From an uncultured Oscillospiraceae bacterium (GTDB lineage Bacteria > Bacillota > Clostridia > Oscillospirales > Oscillospiraceae): a stretch of DNA of 9,175 bases. Numbering within the stretch: the first letter of the stretch is position 1; every line of letters starts with the position of its first letter. Below the pieces are notes generated by a model. It saw only the letters and a program-made list of their open reading frames with translations, was not told where the DNA came from and did no database searches. Of the stretch, positions 1 to 5,954 are shown one piece after another. The stretch covers positions 1-9,175 of the forward strand of contig CAAFMK010000202.1 of assembly GCA_900763995.1 (NCBI GenBank), in the 5' to 3' direction. A program made the position numbers and the translations under genes.

Positions 1-42
1 CGGTTCTTTTTTGTTTCGCTGATGAAGGTACGGAGTATTTCT

Positions 43-51
43 GAGTGCTAA
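43..51 (+). promoter_or_regulatory. Exact right half of a CIRCE (HrcA) operator upstream of htpG
   Basis: The nine bases GAGTGCTAA are identical to the right arm of the CIRCE element (TTAGCACTC-N9-GAGTGCTAA) bound by the heat-shock repressor HrcA. The left arm expected nine bases upstream (25-33) matches at only about 3 of 9 positions, so this is a half-site or a degenerate operator. It lies 47 bases before the htpG start, a plausible place for heat-shock control. No convincing promoter is visible: the best pair is a weak TTCTGA (39-44) and TACAAA (62-67) with 17 bases between, which would overlap the half-site. HrcA control is an inference. Confidence 0.3.
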
Positions 52-82
52 CGATAGTTTGTACAAAATGAAATTCATATAT

Positions 83-89
83 GGAGGAA
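83..89 (+). promoter_or_regulatory. Ribosome binding site that fixes the htpG start
   Basis: GGAGGAA is followed by nine bases and then ATG at 99. An upstream in-frame ATG at 81 overlaps this Shine-Dalgarno sequence and has none of its own, so the start at 99 is preferred. Confidence 0.85.
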
Positions 90-98
90 TCAGAACTC

Positions 99-2015
99 AT
101 GGAGAAAAAGGAATTTAAAGCGGAATCCAAACGACTGCTGGATCTGATGGTCAATTCCATCTATACCCACAAGGAGATTTTCCTGCGGGAGCTGATCTCC
201 AACGCCAGCGATGCAGAGGATAAGCTGGCCTATAAGTCCCTGACTGATGACAGTGTGGATGTGTCCCAGAAGGATTTGAAAATCACTCTGACACCAGATA
301 AGGATCTGCGCACCATTACCCTGTCTGATAACGGCATTGGTATGAGCCAGGAGGATCTGGAGTCTAACCTGGGCACCATCGCCCGCAGCGGCTCTTGGCA
401 GTTCAAGGCGGATCTGGACAAGGACGACAAGGTCGCCGATCAGATCGATGTCATTGGTCAGTTTGGCGTGGGCTTCTACTCCGCCTTTATGGTGGCCGAT
501 CAGGTGACCGTGATCTCCAAGGCCTGGGGCAGCGACCAGGCCTGGATGTGGCAGTCTGACGGGGCGGAGGGCTACACCATCACCCCCTGTGAAAAGGACG
601 CTCCCGGCACTGACATTATCATGCACCTGAAGGAAAACACAGAGGATGAGAACTACGACCAGTATCTGGAGACCCGCAAGCTTCAGGAGCTCATCAAGAA
701 ATACTCCGACTATATCCGCTACCCCATTGTGATGGAGGTGGAGGACTACCGCCAGAAGGAGAAGCCCGCCGACGCCGGTGAGGACTACAAGCCCGAGTGG
801 GAGACCGTGAAGGAGTGGAAAACCATCAACTCCATGGTGCCCCTGTGGCAGCGGCAGAAGTCAAAGGTCACCCCAGAGGAGTACAACGCCTTCTATAAGG
901 AGAAGTTTGCTGACTGGCAGGACCCCCTCACCGTCATTCACACCAGCGCCGAGGGTGCTGTGACCTATAAGGCCATGCTGTATGTGCCCTCTCAGACCCC
1001 ATACGATTTCTATACCAGAGAGTATGAGAAGGGCTTGCAGCTCTACTCCTCCGGAGTGCTCATCATGGACAAGTGCGCCGACCTGCTCCCCGACCACTTC
1101 CGCTTTGTCAAGGGCGTGGTGGACTCCGCCGACCTGTCTTTGAACATCAGCCGTGAGGTCCTGCAGCAGACCCGTCAGCTCAAGGTCATTGCCTCCGCAC
1201 TGGAGAAGAAAATCAAGGGCGAGCTGCTCCGCATCCAGAAGGACGACTTTGAGAAGTATGAGAAGTTCTGGTCTGCCTTTGGCACCCAGCTGAAGTACGG
1301 TGTGGTGGGTGAATATGGTGTCCACAAGGATATGCTTCAGGATCTGCTGCTGTTCTGGTCCTCCAAAGAGGGGAAGAATACCACCTTGGCGGCCTATAAA
1401 GACCGTATGCCTGAGGATCAGCCCTTCTACTACTACGCCTGCGGCGAGAGTGTGGAAAAAATCGCCAAACTGCCCCAGGTGGAGCGGATTCTGGACAAGG
1501 GCTATGAGATCCTCTACTGCACAGAGGATGTGGACGACTTTGTGATGAAGGCGCTGGGCGAGATCGACGGAAAGACCTTTAAATCGGTCGCCGATGAGGA
1601 TGCGCTCCCCCAGACTGATGAGGAGAAAAAGGCCACCCAGGAGAAGGCTGAAACCAGCAAGGGCGTGCTGGAGGCCGTGAAAGAGGTACTGGGTGACCAG
1701 GTCAAGGAGGTGCGCATCTCCTCCATCCTGAAATCCGGTGCCTGCTGTCTGTCCACCGATGGCCCTGTCTCACTGGAGATGGAAAAGTATATGCGCAAGC
1801 TGGAGGGCAGCCAGCATATGAAAGCCGACCGGGTGCTGGAGCTCAATCCCGACTCCGCCCCCTTTGCCGCCCTGCAAAAGGCAGTGGAGGCCGGGGACAA
1901 GGCCACTGTGGAGACCTACGCCAAGGTGCTGTACGCCCAGGCACTGCTTCTGGCGGATCTGCCCCTGGAGGATCCAGCGGAGTATACCCGCCTGGTGTGC
2001 TCCCTGATGGTATAA
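99..2015 (+). CDS. htpG: Molecular chaperone HtpG (bacterial Hsp90)
   Basis: Cytosolic ATP-dependent chaperone that remodels client proteins, in other bacteria often together with the DnaK system. The protein is 638 residues, about the usual HtpG length. The N-terminal GHKL ATPase domain (about 1-215) shows RELISNASDA with catalytic Glu31 and Mg-binding Asn35, DNGIGM with nucleotide-binding Asp77 (77-82), the lid start NLGTIARSG (90-98) and GQFGVGFYSA (120-129). The middle domain carries SLNISREVLQQ (347-357), whose Arg352 matches the conserved ATP-contacting arginine of Hsp90s. The rest is a C-terminal dimerisation domain ending without MEEVD, as expected in bacteria. An acidic residue (Glu40) sits in ASDAEDKL, where Leu or Ile is usual. 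The gene stands alone: its promoter region is at the window edge and a hairpin terminator follows 12 bases after the stop. Intact, with no frameshift seen. Confidence 0.97.
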   Translation: MEKKEFKAESKRLLDLMVNSIYTHKEIFLRELISNASDAEDKLAYKSLTDDSVDVSQKDLKITLTPDKDLRTITLSDNGIGMSQEDLESNLGTIARSGSWQFKADLDKDDKVADQIDVIGQFGVGFYSAFMVADQVTVISKAWGSDQAWMWQSDGAEGYTITPCEKDAPGTDIIMHLKENTEDENYDQYLETRKLQELIKKYSDYIRYPIVMEVEDYRQKEKPADAGEDYKPEWETVKEWKTINSMVPLWQRQKSKVTPEEYNAFYKEKFADWQDPLTVIHTSAEGAVTYKAMLYVPSQTPYDFYTREYEKGLQLYSSGVLIMDKCADLLPDHFRFVKGVVDSADLSLNISREVLQQTRQLKVIASALEKKIKGELLRIQKDDFEKYEKFWSAFGTQLKYGVVGEYGVHKDMLQDLLLFWSSKEGKNTTLAAYKDRMPEDQPFYYYACGESVEKIAKLPQVERILDKGYEILYCTEDVDDFVMKALGEIDGKTFKSVADEDALPQTDEEKKATQEKAETSKGVLEAVKEVLGDQVKEVRISSILKSGACCLSTDGPVSLEMEKYMRKLEGSQHMKADRVLELNPDSAPFAALQKAVEAGDKATVETYAKVLYAQALLLADLPLEDPAEYTRLVCSLMV

Positions 2016-2026
2016 AAATAAAGACG

Positions 2027-2064
2027 AAATCCGGCCTGTGCTCAGTGCACAGGCCGGATTTTTT
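2027..2064. terminator. Bidirectional intrinsic terminator between htpG and the TetR gene
   Basis: A 15-base-pair perfect stem (2027-2041 with 2047-2061) closes a five-base loop TCAGT. It ends in a run of six T on the plus strand (2059-2064). Read leftward it is followed by a T-rich stretch, so it can also stop the opposing gene. The TAA stop of the TetR gene (2063-2065) lies inside the plus-strand T run, so that gene's last codons touch the hairpin. Confidence 0.9.
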
Positions 2065-2647
2065 AAACACGGAAATCCTGGAAGAAGCGGGGCATCATGG
2101 TTTTGCCATACTGGAGCAGGGAGTAGTCCCCGCCCGACAGGCACCAGTCGTAAATGAGGGCCCGCTCACAAAGGGCGTACACCCGCACCATCTCATTCAC
2201 TGTCACATCCCTGCGCAGCTCTCCCCGCTCCTGCCCCTGAAGGACGATCTGGCGCAGCAGACGATAGTAGGTGCGGTTGTGATCCAGCAGGTGCTTGTCC
2301 CCCCGGGTGATGAGCTGGGAGGAGTACAGCCGGGCCAGCAGATCCAGGGAGACGGAGTTTTCGATCATGGAAAATAGCTCCTGATTTAAGTACATCAGCT
2401 GGTCAAACCGGTTCATCTCTGGGTCTATGGTCTCCATCAGCTCCTCGTACTTCTGGTCAAAGAGGTAGGACACTGTGGACAGCAGGGCGTCCTTCCCCTC
2501 AAAGTAGTGGTAGAAGGAGCCACGGGAGGTACCTGATTCCTCAATGATTTCCTCCACAGTGGTGTCGTCATAGCCCTGGCGGTAAAACAGCCGCCAGGCG
2601 GCCTCGATGATGCGGCCCTTGGTGTTTCGGGTATTTTTTCTGGCCAT
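2063..2647 (-). CDS. TetR/AcrR-family transcriptional regulator
   Basis: A 194-residue one-component repressor-type protein. Residues about 10-56 form the TetR DNA-binding domain: RIIEAAWRLFYRQGYDDTTV, then EEIIEESGTSRGSFYHYFEGKDALL, with the recognition helix at about 40-49 (TSRGSFYHYF). The remainder is helical and divergent, as in TetR ligand/dimer domains, so the ligand cannot be read. The start at 2647 is chosen because AAAGGAG stands seven bases upstream and ARKNTRNTKGRI is a typical N terminus; the longer frame to 2719 would add 24 Pro/Ser-rich residues and swallow the leader. It converges on htpG and is divergent from the yfbR-like gene. TetR proteins often control themselves and the divergent neighbour, and inverted repeats sit at both promoters here, but the target is inferred. 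No transporter or efflux gene lies next to it. Confidence 0.92.
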   Translation of the reverse strand: MARKNTRNTKGRIIEAAWRLFYRQGYDDTTVEEIIEESGTSRGSFYHYFEGKDALLSTVSYLFDQKYEELMETIDPEMNRFDQLMYLNQELFSMIENSVSLDLLARLYSSQLITRGDKHLLDHNRTYYRLLRQIVLQGQERGELRRDVTVNEMVRVYALCERALIYDWCLSGGDYSLLQYGKTMMPRFFQDFRV

Positions 2648-2654
2648 TGGATGG

Positions 2655-2661
2655 CTCCTTT
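2655..2661 (-). promoter_or_regulatory. Ribosome binding site of the TetR gene
   Basis: On the minus strand AAAGGAG is followed by seven bases and the ATG at 2647. It decides the start against longer upstream in-frame starts. Confidence 0.8.
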
Positions 2662-2720
2662 CCATAAAAGAGGAACTTTGGTGTTCAGCAGGGGGTAAAA
2701 GGGGTGGGACATCCGCCATA

Positions 2721-2740
2721 TTGATCTATCATAGCATCAA
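2721..2740. promoter_or_regulatory. Imperfect inverted repeat over the TetR gene promoter (candidate autoregulatory operator)
   Basis: The 20 bases TTGATCTATCATAGCATCAA have outer arms TTGAT/ATCAA (2721-2725, 2736-2740) and an inner CTAT-C-ATAG (2726-2734), the two sets offset by half a base. The site covers the TetR gene's -10 element. An operator here would fit autorepression; this is inferred from symmetry and position only. Confidence 0.35.
2728..2736 (-). promoter_or_regulatory. Extended -10 promoter of the TetR gene
   Basis: Read on the minus strand, TGC-TATGAT is an extended -10 motif (TGn plus a 5/6 match to TATAAT). A poor -35 (TTTCCC, 3/6) lies 17 bases upstream, as extended -10 promoters tolerate. 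The predicted transcript start near 2720 leaves a leader of roughly 70 bases before the ATG at 2647. Confidence 0.5.
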
Positions 2741-2775
2741 ATGGCCAAAAGGGAAAGAGCGGAGGGCCAGAGTGG

Positions 2776-2804
2776 TTTACATCACCTATATTCTGTGATA
2801 GAAT
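2776..2804 (+). promoter_or_regulatory. Sigma70-type promoter of the yfbR-ACT-UPF0210 run
   Basis: TTTACA (2776-2781, 5/6) and TAGAAT (2799-2804, 5/6) are separated by exactly 17 bases. Transcription would start near 2811, about 30 bases before the TTG start at 2840. The match supports the short start, because an ORF opening at 2741 would contain the whole promoter. Confidence 0.7.
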
Positions 2805-2818
2805 GTCAATCACTGACA
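2781..2818. promoter_or_regulatory. Interlocked inverted repeats across the yfbR promoter (candidate operator)
   Basis: The arms ATCAC (2781-2785), GTGAT (2795-2799) and ATCAC (2809-2813) alternate in orientation at an exact 14-base period, giving two overlapping 5-9-5 palindromes from the -35 end to the transcript start. A third perfect palindrome, TGTCA-N5-TGACA (2804-2818), overlaps the last arm at the predicted start site. This is a good place for a repressor to block RNA polymerase. The divergent TetR protein is the obvious candidate, though the arms differ from those at 2721-2740. Confidence 0.4.
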
Positions 2819-2824
2819 AAAGAG

Positions 2825-2833
2825 AAAGGGGGG
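2825..2833 (+). promoter_or_regulatory. G-rich, non-canonical ribosome binding site of the yfbR-like gene
   Basis: AAAGGGGGG stands six bases before the TTG start at 2840. It pairs only partly with the anti-Shine-Dalgarno sequence, and with a TTG start suggests modest translation. It supports the 2840 start. Confidence 0.55.
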
Positions 2834-2839
2834 CCTTCC

Positions 2840-3415
2840 TTGGCTGGTCAGTTTTTCCCCATGATCTCCCGTATGCGGTACATCAACCGCTGGGGGCTGA
2901 TGCGCAACACCCAGTCAGAAAATATTCAGGAGCACTCCCACCAGGTGGCGGTGCTGGCCCACGCCCTGGCCATCATTCAAAATCGCTACTTTGGCGGACA
3001 GGTCGACCCGGGCGCTGTGGCGGTGGCTGCGCTGTACCACGATGCCAGCGAGATTTTAACCGGTGACCTGCCCACCCCCATCAAGTACGATAACCCCGAG
3101 ATCCAGATGGCCTATAAAGGGGTGGAGGCCATGGCGGAGCAAAAGCTTTTGTCCATGCTGCCAGAGGAGTTGCAGGGGGAGTTTGCCCCCATTCTCACCA
3201 TGCCAGACCCGGAGATCCAGGGGCTGGTGAAGGGGGCGGACAAGCTGTCTGCATATCTCAAATGTGTGGACGAGGTAAAGGCGGGGAACAGTGAGTTTAA
3301 AAAGGCCAAGGAGCAGACCTATGCCGCCTTGTGCCAGGAACCTGTGCCCGCTCTACAGTATTTTATGGAGCATTTTTTGGATGGCTTTGAGCTGACACTG
3401 GACGAGCTGTCCTGA
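2840..3415 (+). CDS. yfbR: 5'-deoxynucleotidase, YfbR family (HD domain)
   Basis: Hydrolyses deoxynucleoside 5'-monophosphates to deoxynucleosides and phosphate in the cytosol, thereby trimming dNMP pools (known for E. coli YfbR). From TTG at 2840 the protein is 191 residues against about 199 in E. coli, and it matches from the first residues: FFPMISRMRYINRW resembles FFAHLSRLKLINRW. The HD metal ligands are visible as His32 (QEHS), His67-Asp68 (YHDASE) and Asp134 (KGADKLSAYLK), with Glu71, Asp76 (GDLPTPIKY) and the base-selecting Trp18 region (INRWGLMRN) also present. No ATG gives a better N terminus; the upstream ATG at 2741 would add 33 unrelated residues. It is first in a rightward run, 32 bases ahead of the ACT gene, probably co-transcribed from the promoter at 2776-2804. 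Confidence 0.93.
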   Translation: MAGQFFPMISRMRYINRWGLMRNTQSENIQEHSHQVAVLAHALAIIQNRYFGGQVDPGAVAVAALYHDASEILTGDLPTPIKYDNPEIQMAYKGVEAMAEQKLLSMLPEELQGEFAPILTMPDPEIQGLVKGADKLSAYLKCVDEVKAGNSEFKKAKEQTYAALCQEPVPALQYFMEHFLDGFELTLDELS

Positions 3416-3447
3416 AAAATATAAGGCCGAAAGGATTGTAGTGAACT

Positions 3448-3717
3448 ATGAAAGCCATTGTTACTGTTGTGGGAAAGGACAGGGTGGGCATCACCGCCGC
3501 CGTGTGTTCCCTGTTGGCAAAGCATGAGATCAATATTCTGGACATCACCCAGACCGTGTTGCAGGAGTATTTCACCATGGTCATGTTGGTGGACACCGCC
3601 GCCTGCAAAACCGCCTTTGGGGAGGTGGCCGACCTGCTGGAGCGGGCGGGCAAGGAGCAGGAGCTCTCCATCCGCATTCAGCGGGAAGATATCTTTAATG
3701 CCATGCACCGCATCTGA
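3448..3717 (+). CDS. Stand-alone ACT-domain protein, UPF0237 family
   Basis: An 89-residue protein that is essentially one ACT domain: MKAIVTVVGKDRVGITAAVCSLLA opens with the beta strand and the GxDRxGI turn, followed by helix, strand INILDITQTVL, strand FTMVMLVD, helix and a final strand-helix. ACT domains usually bind small ligands such as amino acids and regulate an enzyme; the ligand here is unknown. Length is normal for UPF0237, so it is not a fragment of a larger enzyme. A modest AAGGA lies 12 bases upstream, rather far. Its stop is 15 bases before the UPF0210 gene, and the same ACT/UPF0210 order is known in Streptococcus pneumoniae (SP_0238/SP_0239), so the two probably act together, with the ACT protein perhaps sensing for its partner (inference). 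Confidence 0.9.
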   Translation: MKAIVTVVGKDRVGITAAVCSLLAKHEINILDITQTVLQEYFTMVMLVDTAACKTAFGEVADLLERAGKEQELSIRIQREDIFNAMHRI

Positions 3718-3732
3718 GGAGGAGAATAGAAT

Positions 3733-5091
3733 ATGCTCAACCAACATGAGATCCTCCAGACCATTCAGATGATCGACCAGCAGCACCTGGATGTGCGCAC
3801 CATCACCATGGGCATCTCACTGCTGTCCTGCGCCCACAGCGAGGTCAAGGTGGCCTGTGACAAGATCTACGACAAGATCACCCGGTATGCAGAGCATCTG
3901 GTGTCCACTGGTGAGGACATTGAGAAGGAATTTGGCATTCCCATCGTCAACAAGCGTATCTCTGTCACCCCCATTGCACTGGTGGCTGCCGCGGCTGAGA
4001 CGGATAACTACGCCCCCTTTGCACAGGCCCTGGATCGGGCGGCCAAGGCCACTGGGGTGAATTTTATTGGCGGCTTCTCTGCGCTGGTGCAAAAGGGGAT
4101 GACCAAGGCTGACCGAATTTTGATCCAGTCTATCCCTGAGGCCCTGTCCACCACCGATATTGTGTGCTCCAGTGTCAATGTGGGCTCCACCAAGGCGGGT
4201 ATCGATATGGATGCCGTGGCCATGATGGGCCGCACCATTAAGGATCTGGCCGCCGCCACCGCTGATAAGGGCGGCTTTGGCTGTGCTAAGCTGGTGGTAT
4301 TTTGTAACGCCGTGGAGGATAACCCCTTTATGGCTGGTGCTTTCCACGGGGTAGGTGAGCCGGAAAAGGTTATCAATGTGGGTGTCTCCGGCCCCGGCGT
4401 GGTGCACTACGCCCTGCAATCGGTGAAGGGACAGCCCTTTGATGTGGTGGCGGAGACCATCAAAAAGACTGCCTTCCGCATTACCAGAATGGGCCAGCTG
4501 GTGGCCCAAGAGGCCTCCCGCCGTCTGGATACCCCCTTTGGCATTGTGGATCTGTCTCTGGCCCCGACCCCGGCTGTGGGGGACTCTGTGGCCCGGATTT
4601 TGGAGGAGATGGGGCTGGAGGTGTGCGGCACCCACGGCACCACCGCCGCTTTGGCCCTGCTCAATGACGCGGTGAAAAAGGGCGGCGTGATGGCCTCCTC
4701 CTCTGTGGGCGGCCTGTCTGGTGCCTTTATCCCTGTCAGTGAGGACGAGGGGATGATCGCCGCCGCTGCCTCTGGTGCCCTGACCCTGGATAAGCTGGAG
4801 GCCATGACCTGTGTGTGTTCTGTGGGCCTTGACATGATCGCCGTCCCCGGGGACACCCCGGCAGAGACCATCTCGGCCATCATCGCCGATGAGGCCGCCA
4901 TCGGTATGGTTAACACCAAGACCACCGCAGTACGCCTGATCCCGGCCCCCGGCTGTAAGGTGGGGGATACCGTGGAGTTTGGCGGTCTGCTGGGCTCCGC
5001 CCCGGTGCAGCCCGTCCACCCCTTCTCAGCCAAAGACTTTGTGGCCCGGGGGGGAAGGATCCCTGCCCCTATGCAGAGCCTGAAAAACTGA
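3733..5091 (+). CDS. UPF0210 family protein (PFL-like fold family, COG2848)
   Basis: A 452-residue soluble protein of normal length for UPF0210; members are often annotated 'PFL family protein' although no glycyl-radical chemistry is established. Recognisable family stretches include IPIVNKRISVTPIALVAAA (69-87), INVGVSGPGVVHYALQ (214-229) and the Cys/Asn-rich FCNAVEDNPFMAGAFHGVGE (190-209). No signal peptide or membrane segment is seen. The biochemical function is unknown. The start is well supported: GAGGAGGAG (3716-3724), overlapping the end of the ACT gene, is eight bases before the ATG. It is the last gene of the yfbR-ACT-UPF0210 run and is followed after ten bases by a strong terminator. 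Long reading frames on the opposite strand across this gene are composition artefacts. Confidence 0.93.
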   Translation: MLNQHEILQTIQMIDQQHLDVRTITMGISLLSCAHSEVKVACDKIYDKITRYAEHLVSTGEDIEKEFGIPIVNKRISVTPIALVAAAAETDNYAPFAQALDRAAKATGVNFIGGFSALVQKGMTKADRILIQSIPEALSTTDIVCSSVNVGSTKAGIDMDAVAMMGRTIKDLAAATADKGGFGCAKLVVFCNAVEDNPFMAGAFHGVGEPEKVINVGVSGPGVVHYALQSVKGQPFDVVAETIKKTAFRITRMGQLVAQEASRRLDTPFGIVDLSLAPTPAVGDSVARILEEMGLEVCGTHGTTAALALLNDAVKKGGVMASSSVGGLSGAFIPVSEDEGMIAAAASGALTLDKLEAMTCVCSVGLDMIAVPGDTPAETISAIIADEAAIGMVNTKTTAVRLIPAPGCKVGDTVEFGGLLGSAPVQPVHPFSAKDFVARGGRIPAPMQSLKN

Positions 5092-5100
5092 AAATTAGAA

Positions 5101-5138
5101 AAACTCCGGCTTGTCCCCAAGACAGCCGGAGTTTTTTT
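5101..5138. terminator. Bidirectional intrinsic terminator between the UPF0210 and CofE-like genes
   Basis: An 11-base-pair stem AAACTCCGGCT/AGCCGGAGTTT (5101-5111 with 5124-5134) extends inward by GTC/GAC (5113-5115 with 5121-5123) past a one-base bulge, leaving loop CCCAA. Seven T follow (5132-5138). On the minus strand the stem is followed by TTTTT and an AT-rich tail, so it can serve both convergent genes. It is four bases from the CofE-like gene's stop. Confidence 0.9.
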
Positions 5139-5142
5139 GACA

Positions 5143-5844
5143 TTAAGCCTTGCGCAAGATGCCCATGGGGGTACACTCGCCCCCCTGGCCCAGAGGGTTG
5201 TCCCCCAGCGCCTTGGCCAGAAAGTCCATGGTGGGCTTGGACTGGGAAAAGCCCAGAATATTGGCCCCCAGATCGTTGATGTCCACAATGGCGACCGGGT
5301 GGCCCAGGGCCTGGGCCAGCTTTTTAGAGGTGCCCATAGGGTCTGCGGGGGTGAGCACCACATAGTGGTCATAGGGGGGGATGGTGCCCTCAGTGGGCCC
5401 GTCAATGCCCCGGGCCTTTGGCCCCGCCACCATATAAAACCAGCCCCGCTGCCCTAAAATCTTGCCGATGATGCTGCAAAAGGCGGCAAAGAGGATCCGG
5501 GGGGTGCCGCACTCCTGCAGGGCCATCTCCATGGTCTCTGGAATGCCCAGACCGATGCCCGCCGGGGTCTTGGTCACATAGCGGCTCAGGGTGACGGCCA
5601 GCTTCCGGGGCTTGATGTCCTCCATGGGGATGGCGCGGCTCTGGGTACAGGCCACGGCCTTTTCTGAGATAAACAGAATATCCCCCTCCTGCATCAGCTC
5701 TTTGGGATATTGGTTGATGACATCCGCCATGTTGTCATCCTTGGTAATGAGGTGGGTTTTTACCGGGATGCGCAAGTAGTCCACACCGTCCACCGTGCGC
5801 ACCAGATGCTTGCCCGGATTGGCGGAATAGTTTGGATCGGTCAT
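5143..5844 (-). CDS. CofE-like protein (coenzyme F420-0:L-glutamate ligase family)
   Basis: A 233-residue protein resembling archaeal CofE (about 249 residues), the GTP-dependent enzyme that adds gamma-linked glutamate to F420-0. Shared features as I read them: VDYLRIPVKTHLITKDDNMADVI near the N terminus, the strand EGDILFISEKAVACTQSRAI (53-72, like DVLVVCSTVISKAEGRI), then GIDGPTEGTIPPYDHYVVLTPADP and the acidic strand HPVAIVDINDLG that replaces VGVIITDTNGR. The start is set by GAGAGGAGAA seven bases before the ATG. It has its own promoter (5908-5936) and terminator. No other F420 gene is present, and F420 is rare in Firmicutes, so the real substrate may be a different carboxylate. Family assignment is fairly sure; reaction is not. 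Confidence 0.8.
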   Translation of the reverse strand: MTDPNYSANPGKHLVRTVDGVDYLRIPVKTHLITKDDNMADVINQYPKELMQEGDILFISEKAVACTQSRAIPMEDIKPRKLAVTLSRYVTKTPAGIGLGIPETMEMALQECGTPRILFAAFCSIIGKILGQRGWFYMVAGPKARGIDGPTEGTIPPYDHYVVLTPADPMGTSKKLAQALGHPVAIVDINDLGANILGFSQSKPTMDFLAKALGDNPLGQGGECTPMGILRKA

Positions 5845-5907
5845 GTCACAGTTCTCCTCTCAACAGGGCGCAGACAGCCCCAATTCAGTATGTCAAATGG
5901 CGGCCCC

Positions 5908-5936
5908 ATTATAACACCATGTGAAAAGGGTTTCCA
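5908..5936 (-). promoter_or_regulatory. Extended -10 promoter of the CofE-like gene
   Basis: On the minus strand TGT-TATAAT is a perfect -10 with the extended TG motif (5908-5916), and TGGAAA (5931-5936, 4/6) stands 17 bases upstream as -35. The transcript would begin near 5901, leaving a leader of about 57 bases. It lies just beyond the end of mtaB, so the CofE-like gene need not depend on readthrough. Confidence 0.7.
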
Positions 5937-5937
5937 C
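5921..5937. promoter_or_regulatory. Inverted repeat over the -35 and spacer of the CofE-like gene promoter
   Basis: GTGAAAAGGGTTTCCAC has 7-base arms around GGG with one mismatch. It covers the -35 and part of the spacer of the promoter at 5908-5936, where a repressor would block binding. The hexamer CACCAT is also repeated directly at 5915-5920 and 5935-5940, 20 bases apart. Operator function is inferred from position. Confidence 0.3.
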
Positions 5938-5954
5938 CATTTTATAAAAAAAGC

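Noticed and set aside
25..51. A complete CIRCE element
   Set aside because: Only the right arm is present; the left arm matches at about 3 of 9 positions, so only a half-site is claimed.
2648..2719. N-terminal extension of the TetR regulator (24 residues)
   Set aside because: The Shine-Dalgarno before 2647 and the usual TetR N terminus point to the shorter protein.
2741..2839. Upstream ATG extension of yfbR
   Set aside because: It would contain the promoter, lacks homology and has no ribosome site; the TTG at 2840 fits the family alignment.
3817..5019. A 400-codon open frame on the minus strand opposite the UPF0210 gene
   Set aside because: Its product is rich in Gly, His, Arg and Gln with no recognisable fold, it has no ribosome site, and it mirrors the codon bias of the real gene. 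It is a GC-driven shadow.
4407..5405. A 332-codon minus-strand frame bridging the UPF0210 and CofE-like genes
   Set aside because: It reads through the terminator at 5101-5138 and across two recognised genes; Pro/Ser/Ala-rich composition marks a shadow.
5946..5952. T run (minus strand) just after the mtaB stop, as a terminator
   Set aside because: No adequate stem lies directly before it; the nearest hairpin (TCTCCA/TGGAGA) is about 25 bases away and inside the gene.
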